Assembly (NCBI GenBank): GCA_023145535.1
Contig: JAGLDQ010000255.1
Location: forward strand, 1-10,411
Direction of reading: 5' to 3'
From: Cocleimonas sp.
GTDB lineage: Bacteria > Pseudomonadota > Gammaproteobacteria > Thiotrichales > Thiotrichaceae
Length of the DNA stretch: 10,411 bases
The notes under the pieces are model-generated. The model searched no databases, was not told the DNA's origin, and saw only the letters and a program-made list of their open reading frames with translations. Position numbers and translations under genes: made by a program. This document shows positions 1 to 5,990 of the stretch, piece after piece; position 1 is the stretch's first letter, and each line of letters opens with the position of its first letter.

Positions 1-410
1 GAAGAAATTTTGTCGTATAGTTTAACGAGCGATGACTCCATATCCTCGCCAACAACAAACTGTACCGTGACCATTGCTTGCTCATGCATTGAAGCAGAGT
101 AAACATGATCAATGCCGGTCATTTCAGTTAAAATCCCTTCTAATGGGCGCGCAATCAACGATTCAACTTCTGTTGCTGAAGCCCCAGGATATTGAACAAA
201 AATATCGGCCATGGGTACCGAAACTTGAGGGTCTTCTTGTCTTGGGGTAATCATTAAACCAAGAATACCAATTGCTAAAAAGGCAAAAAGGAGAAGAGGA
301 GAAAGGGGAGAGGTAATAAAAGCTTTAGCGGTTTTTCCTGCAATACCTAGATGCTTTTTGTTTTCTTCCAGCTTTTCCTGACTATATTGATTTTCGGATT
401 GTTCACTCAT
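1..410 (-). CDS. RND efflux transporter permease, N-terminal part (cut by left edge)
   Basis: This is the first 136 residues of an inner-membrane RND (AcrB-type) proton-driven efflux pump; the rest lies beyond base 1. A charged cytoplasmic N-terminus of about 35 residues is followed by TM1 (about residues 36-54). Next comes the start of the first periplasmic porter domain, with family-typical stretches PRQEDPQVSVP, VQYPGASATEVE, RPLEG and MVTVQFVVGED. The ATG at 410-408 is chosen because TM1 and the conserved block follow at the expected distance, but the ribosome binding site before it is poor. It lies 77 bases downstream of the adaptor gene on the same strand, so the two probably form an operon that exports a small compound through a TolC-like channel encoded elsewhere. 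The substrate cannot be told. The family is sure, the exact start less so. Confidence 0.9.
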   Translation of the reverse strand, partial: MSEQSENQYSQEKLEENKKHLGIAGKTAKAFITSPLSPLLLFAFLAIGILGLMITPRQEDPQVSVPMADIFVQYPGASATEVESLIARPLEGILTEMTGIDHVYSASMHEQAMVTVQFVVGEDMESSLVKLYDKIS

Positions 411-487
411 GGGGATAATCTACATTGGGAGTTGATATTTAACCAAACATCTGCACTAAAAAAAGCACAGATTTATCACGTCAATCT

Positions 488-1651
488 TTATTGCTTAGCC
501 ATATTTGCATTAGGCATCCAACCAGACAATGCACCTGAAGGAGGGTTATCAACCACTTTTTCACCCATTTTCACCCCCGTTATCACTTGTACTCTGCCAT
601 TTTCTTGATCAACACCAAGACGCAGTAAACGTAATTTTGTTGTATTTTCGGCTTTATCAAACACTAAGACACTGGGTAAACTGCGTCCCTTGATTAACGC
701 GGTCTTTGGAATCGTAATAACGGCTTGTCCAATCCCATTACCATCAGGTAAAAATAGTTCGGCATACATGCCAGGAGAGGCATTAATCCCTGTTTTTAGA
801 TCAAACTTAACCACAACAGTATGACGCGCCGCATCTGCAACTGGATGAATCTGGGCAATTCTTGCTTGACTCTTACGTCCACCAATTTTCACAGGAATAA
901 TCATTCCTTTTTTCAAACTAGAAACCAACACTTCAGGAACATCGGCTTTAGCGCGCAAATATTTGACGAACCCAAACTCTAATAGTGGTTGACCTGGTTG
1001 AACGGTATCCCCCTCTTCCACCATTTTCTTTAAAATCATTCCTTCAAAGGGGGCGACAGAATTTGCATTTTTTAGGTTGGCGGTAATTTCATTCAACTGC
1101 GCCATCGCCTGCATCACTTGCGTTCGAGCTTGGGTAACCGAGGTTGCAGAGTTCATTAGATCCGTATAGCGGTTATAGTCCGTATCCGTTGTTCCCATTG
1201 CATCGGCAAAGGGCTTCGTGATATAGATATCCATCATTGATGGCATACCCATTCCTGGCATAGAACCAATATTTTTACTACGCGGAGAAATCATTTCACG
1301 ATTATATTGAAGTTGAGAGTTTTTAAGTGCTGCTTGAGCCGACTGTAACTGCGCCTCAACCATGCCTTTTTTAGCCTTTAGCGCATCATCATTAATTTTA
1401 ACTAATAATGAACCGGTGGGAAACTTTCCACCCACTTCTCCTGCTATTGACATAATCCGCCCAGGAAATTGAGCCGTTAGCGTAACCGTCTTATAAGGAA
1501 TAACAGTACTCCCTAAAACGGTTCGAGAATTAGATGCCGCACTTTGCACCGCTACAAAATTAGCCGCTGAAGTAACGACTGGAAAAATCAGCCCAAAACT
1601 TATAAAAAGCCCAAAAGTAAATGTTTTAAATTTTATTGTAACTATCTTCAT
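488..1651 (-). CDS. RND efflux periplasmic adaptor (membrane fusion protein, HlyD/AcrA type)
   Basis: This 387-residue periplasmic adaptor links the inner-membrane RND pump encoded next to it to an outer-membrane channel. The start at 1651 begins a clean signal peptide (MKIVTIKFK, a hydrophobic core, then TSAA before N31) and has AGGA 11 bases upstream. An in-frame ATG at 1696 would add 15 residues that spoil the signal. The domain order is: first half of the lipoyl-like domain (about 55-90), a helical hairpin (about 91-119 and 168-196), the second lipoyl half with APFEG and GDTVQPGQPLLEF (about 199-226), then beta-barrel and membrane-proximal domains. The hairpin tip is unusually long and holds a Met/Gly/Pro-rich stretch (residues 129-140). 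It is not a lipoprotein, as no lipobox is visible. The substrate is unknown. Confidence 0.9.
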   Translation of the reverse strand: MKIVTIKFKTFTFGLFISFGLIFPVVTSAANFVAVQSAASNSRTVLGSTVIPYKTVTLTAQFPGRIMSIAGEVGGKFPTGSLLVKINDDALKAKKGMVEAQLQSAQAALKNSQLQYNREMISPRSKNIGSMPGMGMPSMMDIYITKPFADAMGTTDTDYNRYTDLMNSATSVTQARTQVMQAMAQLNEITANLKNANSVAPFEGMILKKMVEEGDTVQPGQPLLEFGFVKYLRAKADVPEVLVSSLKKGMIIPVKIGGRKSQARIAQIHPVADAARHTVVVKFDLKTGINASPGMYAELFLPDGNGIGQAVITIPKTALIKGRSLPSVLVFDKAENTTKLRLLRLGVDQENGRVQVITGVKMGEKVVDNPPSGALSGWMPNANMAKQ

Positions 1652-1750
1652 GTTATCAAAATTCCTATACGTGGATATAAATATGCCAAACGACACTCAG
1701 GAATATTTAAAGCAACAATCGACCCCTTTCACTTGTAGCCAAACAAAGCG

Positions 1751-1779
1751 AGTATAGCAATTTTCTCTTTCCTTCTGAA
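1751..1779 (-). promoter_or_regulatory. Candidate sigma-70 promoter of the RND efflux operon
   Basis: On the minus strand the -10 box TATACT (1756-1751) carries the extended element TGC directly upstream. A -35-like TTCAGA (1779-1774) sits 17 bases further up. Transcription would start near 1744, leaving a leader of about 90 bases before the adaptor ATG at 1651. The -10 matches the consensus at 5 of 6 positions and the -35 at 4 of 6. No operator can be assigned with confidence. Confidence 0.5.
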
Positions 1780-1827
1780 TGACCCCTGTACACCCAAAGA
1801 CACTCCTGTGAGGAGCGCCCCGCCCAC

Positions 1828-1857
1828 GATGCCTTTTAAGATAATCCAATTAGAAAT
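1828..1857 (-). repeat. Dispersed repeat, copy A
   Basis: Read on the minus strand, this 30-base stretch matches 8201-8230 (plus strand) at 25 of 30 positions. The shared cores are ATTGGATTATCT and AAAAGGC. The 11-base piece TTTCTAATTGG recurs on the minus strand at 2044-2034. All copies lie in non-coding DNA. The origin is unknown; it could be a decayed mobile repeat or a conserved regulatory motif. Confidence 0.4.
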
Positions 1858-1932
1858 TGCTATGCCCAGATGTTAGATACAAAATCCCTTGATACGACAG
1901 GCATATTGTTCTTTAAATTTTCTCAGGAATAA

Positions 1933-1967
1933 CTGCAAAATTTAGGTACCACCCCTATATTTTGCAG
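1933..1967. repeat. Long inverted repeat (13-bp stem, 7-base loop)
   Basis: CTGCAAAAT (1933-1941) pairs with ATTTTGCAG (1959-1967). After one T/T mismatch, TAGG (1943-1946) pairs with CCTA (1954-1957) around the loop TACCACC. No T-run follows on either strand, so it is not a standard intrinsic terminator. It lies between the gspJ end and the efflux promoter and could be an operator, an RNA structure or a repeat relic. Confidence 0.6.
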
Positions 1968-1995
1968 ATTGATGCGATACTATTATGTATTAGTG

Positions 1996-2054
1996 TAAAG
2001 GCATCCTAGCTTATTGCCGACTATAGCTTTTTACCAATTAGAAAGCTAGGCAAT
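1996..2054. repeat. Inverted repeat with dispersed-repeat pieces
   Basis: CCTAGCTT (2005-2012) and AAGCTAGG (2043-2050) form an 8-bp inverted repeat. ATTGCC (2013-2018) and GGCAAT (2049-2054) form an alternative, overlapping 6-bp pair. The left part, AAAGGC then CCTAGC then GCCGAC, resembles 8222-8237 with small insertions. CCAATTAGAAA (2034-2044) repeats the piece at 1846-1856. No coding potential is seen. Confidence 0.4.
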
Positions 2055-2225
2055 TTAAGTGGATACGCATAGAACATAAGCATTTAAAGAGAGGGAATGA
2101 GAATTAAACCAAGTGTTTGATATTAAGCTAAACAACTAATATTATTAGTATTAAAATCAAAAGAGGAAGCCTTTAAATACAGTATATTAGAATATACAAC
2201 TATGCTAATTTATTTTTATAACCCT

Positions 2226-2846
2226 CTAGTAAACAGCTATTAAACGCTTAATTTTACCCCATTGTTTATGCTTTATATTGATTTCTACCGCCTTCGGTAA
2301 GATTGACTTGTCTTTTACAACCCAATCTGTTTGCCATTGTGAATTAGCCGTTAAAAAACGAAAACCTATTTGCTCTACATCGTCCATTAAGGGCATTTTG
2401 ATTGGTTTGGCATCTAAATGATCCACTAATGACCATGACCAGCGCTGCAACTTTTTCTTATCCAACACATAACGCACACGCTGTAAGGCACTCCGCATTT
2501 TTTCTGCGGGATTGGGATTGCCTTGTCGGGTAAACTCTAAAACAGCGGTTAACTCCAAATCAACCGTTTGCAGTGCCGCTAGTGACTCACCATAGTTCGC
2601 ATGCCGCGGACGAGCTACTAATTGACGTATATCCTTTTCCAAAAACATCATCGTGCGCTGCAACCCTTTTAACGCTTCCTCCTGTTCTTGAGTCACACGA
2701 TTACTGGTCAATACGCTATTAAGCCCAGCATACGCCATTAAGGACATGGTTGAAAAAATAACCATTGAGATTAATAACTCTAAGAGAGTAAAACCTAACG
2801 CTTGAGATTGAGAGAAAGAGCGGAATGAATATGCGGTATTTTTCAT
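2226..2846 (-). CDS. gspJ: Type II secretion pseudopilin GspJ
   Basis: This 206-residue minor pseudopilin belongs to the type II secretion pseudopilus and acts with GspI and GspK in the tip complex at the inner membrane and periplasm. It has an 18-residue prepilin leader ending in Gly18, then Phe19 and Glu23 (GFTLLELL), the site cut and N-methylated by the prepilin peptidase. A hydrophobic helix follows to about residue 40, then a GspJ-type periplasmic domain (DIRQLVARP, RVRYVLDKKKLQR, a C-terminal VEINIKH strand). Its ATG overlaps the gspI stop by four bases (ATGA), so translation is probably coupled. Length and order after gspI fit GspJ. It is the last gene of this gsp cluster. Confidence 0.9.
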   Translation of the reverse strand: MKNTAYSFRSFSQSQALGFTLLELLISMVIFSTMSLMAYAGLNSVLTSNRVTQEQEEALKGLQRTMMFLEKDIRQLVARPRHANYGESLAALQTVDLELTAVLEFTRQGNPNPAEKMRSALQRVRYVLDKKKLQRWSWSLVDHLDAKPIKMPLMDDVEQIGFRFLTANSQWQTDWVVKDKSILPKAVEINIKHKQWGKIKRLIAVY

Positions 2847-3223
2847 GGCTTTGCAAAGAAACCCACAACCGTCGCTTGTGGGTTATCTCCATCACTCCTT
2901 GGCATCACATAGACAGACACTTCGAGGCGATTAACATTATCAATTTCCGTTTTAATCACTTTTTGCACCCATTGCCATTTTTGATGTGCCATTTCGGCCT
3001 TGCCTCTATATTCACCTGCTTTCAACCAATTACCTTCTAACTTAGCGGCTGTTAACTGGTTTAATCCCACCCACTGAGCAAATGTTTTCTGTGAAAGCAT
3101 CGATGCATTCCGTGCACCATTCCCCATCACCTTTACCGCACCACTTAACGAAACCGCAATAATTAGCAAGGCCACCATCACTTCAATTAACGTAAAACCT
3201 TTTGATGATGCGCTCATTTTCAT
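2843..3223 (-). CDS. gspI: Type II secretion pseudopilin GspI
   Basis: This 126-residue minor pseudopilin is of normal GspI size and helps nucleate the pseudopilus tip with GspJ and GspK. A short leader MKMSASSKG is followed by Phe10 and Glu14 (FTLIEVMVALLIIAVSL), the prepilin peptidase site and N-terminal helix. Downstream WVGLNQLTAAKLEG and the WQWVQKV region match the GspI core. GAAGG sits 6 bases before the ATG, and the ATG overlaps the gspH stop by one base (TAATG). The end overlaps gspJ by four bases. An alternative in-frame ATG two codons later would still leave a normal leader. Confidence 0.92.
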   Translation of the reverse strand: MKMSASSKGFTLIEVMVALLIIAVSLSGAVKVMGNGARNASMLSQKTFAQWVGLNQLTAAKLEGNWLKAGEYRGKAEMAHQKWQWVQKVIKTEIDNVNRLEVSVYVMPRSDGDNPQATVVGFFAKP

Positions 3224-3765
3224 TATTTACCTTCGAGTTTTTCTATCTTGCTGGTGCCAATCGCGTCAAATGTAATCTTAAAACGGCTACCCGTAGAAAA
3301 GGCAAGTTCATAACGGAAAGGTGTCATTTCACCACTAGAGAGAATAAACACTTGTGGTTTTATTTTCACCTTACCTTCTGCATCAACCTCCTTTTTAGCC
3401 AGCAAGGAAGTATCCACATCCTCTAAATAGAGCGATGCTTTAGTGCCAGAAGATAATTTACGCTGCCGAAAAGGCCCTTCGGAAAAAGGAATCCAGTTAT
3501 TACTCTTATCCTCCCGTTGCAAAAAAGAATAACTCTGTGCATCCACATGCAAACCAAGCTGACGCGACTGCAAAATTGATTCATTTTGCACTAAGTCAAC
3601 CAATGCCACAAAACGGTCGGCCTGCTCTGACAACAAATCATCGGTGGTTTTAGTCATCATTGGCACAACCGCAGATGAGATAACCGCCACAATCACCACC
3701 ACCACCATAATTTCTATTAGCGTAAAACCCGAATGTCGAGTCTTCATTAAGCGTCTAGGTAACAT
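3223..3765 (-). CDS. gspH: Type II secretion pseudopilin GspH
   Basis: This 180-residue minor pseudopilin joins the major pseudopilin to the tip complex in type II secretion. The prepilin motif is SGFTLIE with Gly13, Phe14 and Glu18, followed by a Val/Ile-rich helix (about 19-36). The C-terminal domain is less conserved, as is usual for GspH, with a late FRYELAFSTGSRFKITFDAIG segment. Either of two ATGs (3765 or 3747) could start it, and neither has a strong ribosome binding site. The first gives a 12-residue leader before Gly13, the second a very short one of 6. It starts 7 bases after the gspG stop and overlaps gspI by one base. Confidence 0.88.
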   Translation of the reverse strand: MLPRRLMKTRHSGFTLIEIMVVVVIVAVISSAVVPMMTKTTDDLLSEQADRFVALVDLVQNESILQSRQLGLHVDAQSYSFLQREDKSNNWIPFSEGPFRQRKLSSGTKASLYLEDVDTSLLAKKEVDAEGKVKIKPQVFILSSGEMTPFRYELAFSTGSRFKITFDAIGTSKIEKLEGK

Positions 3766-3772
3766 CTTATTA

Positions 3773-4231
3773 TTAATTTTTCAGATCCCAGCTACCAATA
3801 TCATCATCACTTTGACGACCATCAGGCCCCCAAGAATAAATATCAATATCACCGTGTGAGCCAGGGCTTAAATACTTATAAGGATTATCCCAAGGATCAA
3901 CTGGCTTTTTATCTAACATTTTACTCCATGCTTTAGGCGCAGGGTCACCACTAGGCTTGGACACGAGCGCCTCTAAGCCCTGATCGGTGCTTGGATATTG
4001 GATATTTTTCATTTTATAAAGCTGCAATGAATTTTTTATATTCGTAATATCAGATTTTGCGGTCGAAATTCGTGCCTCCTCGATATTCCCAATCACTTTA
4101 GGCGCGATCATTGCTCCCATGACCGCGATAATAACGACAACGACCATTACTTCAAGCAAGGTAAAACCTTGTACGCGTGATTTACTCGATAGCGACATTG
4201 ATTTTGCGCTATATTGTTGACCCATACTCAT
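3773..4231 (-). CDS. gspG: Type II secretion major pseudopilin GspG
   Basis: This is the major subunit of the type II secretion pseudopilus, which assembles in the inner membrane and pushes folded exoproteins through the secretin. With the start at 4231 it is 152 residues, normal for GspG. The leader ends at Gly22, then Phe23 and Glu27 (GFTLLEVMVVVVIIAVM). The C-terminal half holds the family hallmarks YPSTDQGLEALV, DPWDNPYKYLSPG and DIYSWGPDG, whose acidic loop is the conserved calcium site of GspG. ATGs at 4315 and 4252 are in frame, but only 4231 has a strong ribosome binding site and gives a sensible leader. It is the first gene of gspGHIJ and divergent from the rhombosortase gene. Confidence 0.95.
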   Translation of the reverse strand: MSMGQQYSAKSMSLSSKSRVQGFTLLEVMVVVVIIAVMGAMIAPKVIGNIEEARISTAKSDITNIKNSLQLYKMKNIQYPSTDQGLEALVSKPSGDPAPKAWSKMLDKKPVDPWDNPYKYLSPGSHGDIDIYSWGPDGRQSDDDIGSWDLKN

Positions 4232-4233
4232 AA

Positions 4234-4243
4234 CCTTTCCTTT
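4234..4243 (-). promoter_or_regulatory. Ribosome binding site that decides the gspG start
   Basis: On the minus strand AAAGGAAAGG lies just upstream of the ATG at 4231-4229, with AAGGA 6 bases from the start codon. The longer candidate starts at 4315 and 4252 have no comparable site, so this fixes the gspG leader at 22 residues. Confidence 0.7.
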
Positions 4244-4332
4244 ATTTTTCATTAGATGCGCCAATCTTGTCATAATCAAACTTAAAGCGAAAAGCATAAG
4301 CACCTCTATTAACAAACTTTAAGAAATTTAGC

Positions 4333-4896
4333 ATGCCATCACCCCTTATAATTACCAGCACAATAATCAGCATTACATTGATATTATTGCAATTTGTACA
4401 AAGTGACCTATTATTTTTACGAGAAAATATACAGCAGGGAGAGATATGGAGAATTTGGACAGGCAACCTGATTCATAGCAATTACTACCATTTAGGATTG
4501 AATCTATCTGGCTTTTGGTTATTTGTTTTTATCTTTAAAGAACTGGTGAATGCAACACAGCTTATGCTTTCTTTAGGCATTTTAATCAGCGGTGTAGGTC
4601 TTGGGTTATACTTTTTAACCCCTGAACTTTATTGGTATGCTGGTTTATCAGGCGCACTTTATGGATTATTTATAGTGGGTGCGTTTTATGCGTTATTGGA
4701 TAAAGACTTTATTACTGGTCTTTCAATCATTATCGTTATTCCTGTAAAAATCATTTGGGATCATCTGCATAATACAGGACAAACTAATGCTGATTTAATT
4801 GGTGTACCTGTATCTACCGATTCACATATCTATGGTATCTCAGCGGCATTTTTAATGGGTATTTTTGTGCTCTTTAAGCACCTCAGAAAGAACTAA
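4333..4896 (+). CDS. rrtA: Rhombosortase (rhomboid-family intramembrane serine protease)
   Basis: This 187-residue polytopic membrane protein has the rhomboid core. H48-x4-H53-x3-N57 lies in the second membrane segment after WRIWTGNLIH. The nucleophile is Ser106 in GLSGALYG and the catalytic His is His165 in TDSHIYG. Its small size, the WR-x-WTG entry and the VPVSTDSHIYG form point to the rhombosortase subfamily rather than GlpG. Rhombosortases process the C-terminal GlyGly-CTERM sorting tail of proteins exported by type II secretion, which fits the divergent gspGHIJ operon about 100 bases away. No GlyGly-CTERM client is encoded in this window. The start codon has only a weak purine-rich region upstream. 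A generic small rhomboid protease is the alternative. Confidence 0.82.
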   Translation: MPSPLIITSTIISITLILLQFVQSDLLFLRENIQQGEIWRIWTGNLIHSNYYHLGLNLSGFWLFVFIFKELVNATQLMLSLGILISGVGLGLYFLTPELYWYAGLSGALYGLFIVGAFYALLDKDFITGLSIIIVIPVKIIWDHLHNTGQTNADLIGVPVSTDSHIYGISAAFLMGIFVLFKHLRKN

Positions 4897-4905
4897 GGAA
4901 CGTAA

Positions 4906-5013
4906 TAAATTAACGGATGTTACGCTGTGATTATTATGCGTTGATGCGTTACCATTTTGGCTATTGCTATGCCCCGCACTCCACGATGAGAGTGCGTAAT
5001 ATCCGTTATAAAT
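4906..5013. mobile_element. MITE-like element with 15-bp inverted ends and 5-bp flanking repeats
   Basis: The left end TAACGGATGTTACGC (4911-4925) and the reverse complement of the right end GCGTAATATCCGTTA (4994-5008) agree at 14 of 15 positions. The body of 98 bases is flanked by perfect direct repeats TAAAT (4906-4910 and 5009-5013), as a 5-bp target duplication would leave. Inside are a direct repeat ATGCGTT (4936-4942, 4944-4950) and a 7-bp hairpin CGCACTC/GAGTGCG (4975-4981, 4990-4996). There is no coding capacity, so it would need a transposase in trans. It sits 15 bases after the rhombosortase stop and 150 bases before the P-II gene. The flanking TAAAT could be chance in AT-rich DNA, but the inverted ends are not easily explained that way. 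Confidence 0.65.
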
Positions 5014-5102
5014 GTAAAACATGCGCTCTCTTGACTTACGCAAATGCTATTACAAGCGACGAACATCTGAACTACTTTTCAAATCGCCGTTAAATTGTAC
5101 TC

Positions 5103-5131
5103 TTGCTCTTTAATAGTTCAAACGCTATCCT
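5103..5131 (+). promoter_or_regulatory. Weak candidate sigma-70 promoter for the P-II gene
   Basis: TTGCTC (5103-5108) and TATCCT (5126-5131) are separated by 17 bases and would start transcription near 5138, leaving a leader of about 25 bases. Each box matches the consensus only partly. I found no GG/GC pair with sigma-54 spacing in this interval, although glnK promoters are often sigma-54 dependent. Confidence 0.3.
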
Positions 5132-5163
5132 CTCTAATACATTGTCAAGCAAGGAAAATTCAG

Positions 5164-5502
5164 ATGAAATTAATTACCGCTATTATTAAACCTTATAAAT
5201 TAGATGATGTACGTGAGGCCTTATTTGATGTAGGCATTCAAGGTCTTACCGTAACAGAAGTTAAAGGATTTGGCCGTCAAAAAGGACATACTGAGCTTTA
5301 TAGGGGTGCAGAATATGTCGTTGATTTTCTTCCTAAAGTAAAATTAGAAACGGCGGTTGCTAGTGATATCGTTGATCGTGCGGTTGAAGCCATTATTAAA
5401 GCTGCCAATACGGGTAAAATTGGTGATGGTAAGATTTTTGTGTCTGATATAGAGCAAACTATCCGTATTCGTACCAATGAAACAGGGCCAGAGGCATTGT
5501 AA
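5164..5502 (+). CDS. glnK: P-II nitrogen regulatory protein (GlnK/GlnB)
   Basis: This 112-residue trimeric signal protein senses 2-oxoglutarate and ATP/ADP and controls nitrogen assimilation by binding partners such as AmtB, adenylyltransferase and NtrB. Every key feature is present: VKGFGRQKGHTELYRGAEY (33-51) forms the T-loop with Tyr51, the uridylylation site, and TGKIGDGKIF (83-92) is the nucleotide-binding B-loop. The ATG at 5164 has AAGGA nearby and gives the exact family length; an upstream in-frame ATG at 5095 would add a non-family tail. GIQGLTV is GlnK-like, while GHTELYRGAEYVVDFLPKVK resembles GlnB. The adjacent amtB relic favours GlnK, but sequence alone does not settle the paralog. 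It looks fully functional. Confidence 0.93.
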   Translation: MKLITAIIKPYKLDDVREALFDVGIQGLTVTEVKGFGRQKGHTELYRGAEYVVDFLPKVKLETAVASDIVDRAVEAIIKAANTGKIGDGKIFVSDIEQTIRIRTNETGPEAL

Positions 5503-5580
5503 CGCTAGAACACCTATACGCTTAAAGATGCGACCTATACGATCGATCCTCATTACGTAACAAGATGCCCCCAACGTCCC

Positions 5581-5832
5581 ATGAAATATATTTTTACTCT
5601 CACCAGCTTATTGTTATTGCCTTTAGCGGCAGTGGTTTTACTGAGGGTATCACTTCCAATCAGGCAACCATTTCAAGTGCAACTCATTGGCGTTACCGCC
5701 TTGGTTTCCTATCGCTTGTTTAAGCTCATTGGATTAGTACTGGGTGGCTTGCGTGTCAGTGCAAACGAGGAAGCACAAGGGATTGATATTATTGATCATG
5801 AAAAACGTGGTTATGTTTTATCATTGATTTGA
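5581..5832 (+). pseudogene. amtB: amtB ammonium transporter relic (large internal deletion plus frameshift)
   Basis: An open frame of 83 codons joins the two ends of an ammonium transporter. The start, MKYIFTLTSLLLLPLAA, resembles an AmtB signal peptide. The end, QVQLIGVTALVSYRLFKLIG then GLRVSANEEAQGIDIIDHEK, resembles the last AmtB membrane helix and the cytoplasmic tail that contacts P-II. Intact AmtB is roughly 400 residues, so over 300 are missing. Between the two ends another frame (5628-5672) reads GSGFTEGITSNQATI, like the AmtB stretch that normally precedes QLIGV, which points to a frameshift after the deletion. It lies 78 bases after the P-II gene, the usual amtB place, with no good ribosome binding site. 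A small expressed membrane protein bearing a P-II docking tail is possible but less likely. Confidence 0.7.
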
Positions 5833-5990
5833 TGGCTATTTATTCCGTAACTTCATAGTCTTTTCCATACGGTAGATGTAGCGAACCGTTAATCTTTGAA
5901 AAGTTATATCATTATGGATCATTTAACTAGGCTAGCCGATAGATATGGTATGTATTAAGAAATACCTTTTCACTTTATTATGGATTTATC

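Larger units (their letters stand above)
1697..2225. other. Long non-coding interval between gspJ and the efflux operon
   Basis: This AT-rich stretch has no credible gene on either strand and, in particular, no recognisable gspK, which commonly follows gspJ. It holds the efflux promoter, repeat copy A, two larger inverted repeats and a near-palindrome GTATATT-AG-AATATAC (2182-2197). No convincing intrinsic terminator for the gsp operon is visible just after gspJ. Confidence 0.6.

Noticed and set aside
351..608. Plus-strand open frame of 85 codons
   Set aside because: It lies antisense across the RND pump start and the adaptor end, with no ribosome binding site or family resemblance.
1803..1815. 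CTCCT-GTG-AGGAG inverted repeat as a terminator
   Set aside because: A 5-bp stem with a 3-base loop and no T-run on either strand is within chance.
4242..4466. Minus-strand open frame upstream of gspG
   Set aside because: It is antisense to the rhombosortase N-terminus and has no ribosome binding site; the clear gspG start at 4231 is in another frame.
4852..5043. Minus-strand open frame over the MITE-like element
   Set aside because: The frame is created by the inverted repeats and low-complexity codons; there is no start signal and no recognisable protein.
5031..5059. TTGACT as a -35 box for the P-II gene
   Set aside because: No acceptable -10 box lies 15-19 bases downstream.
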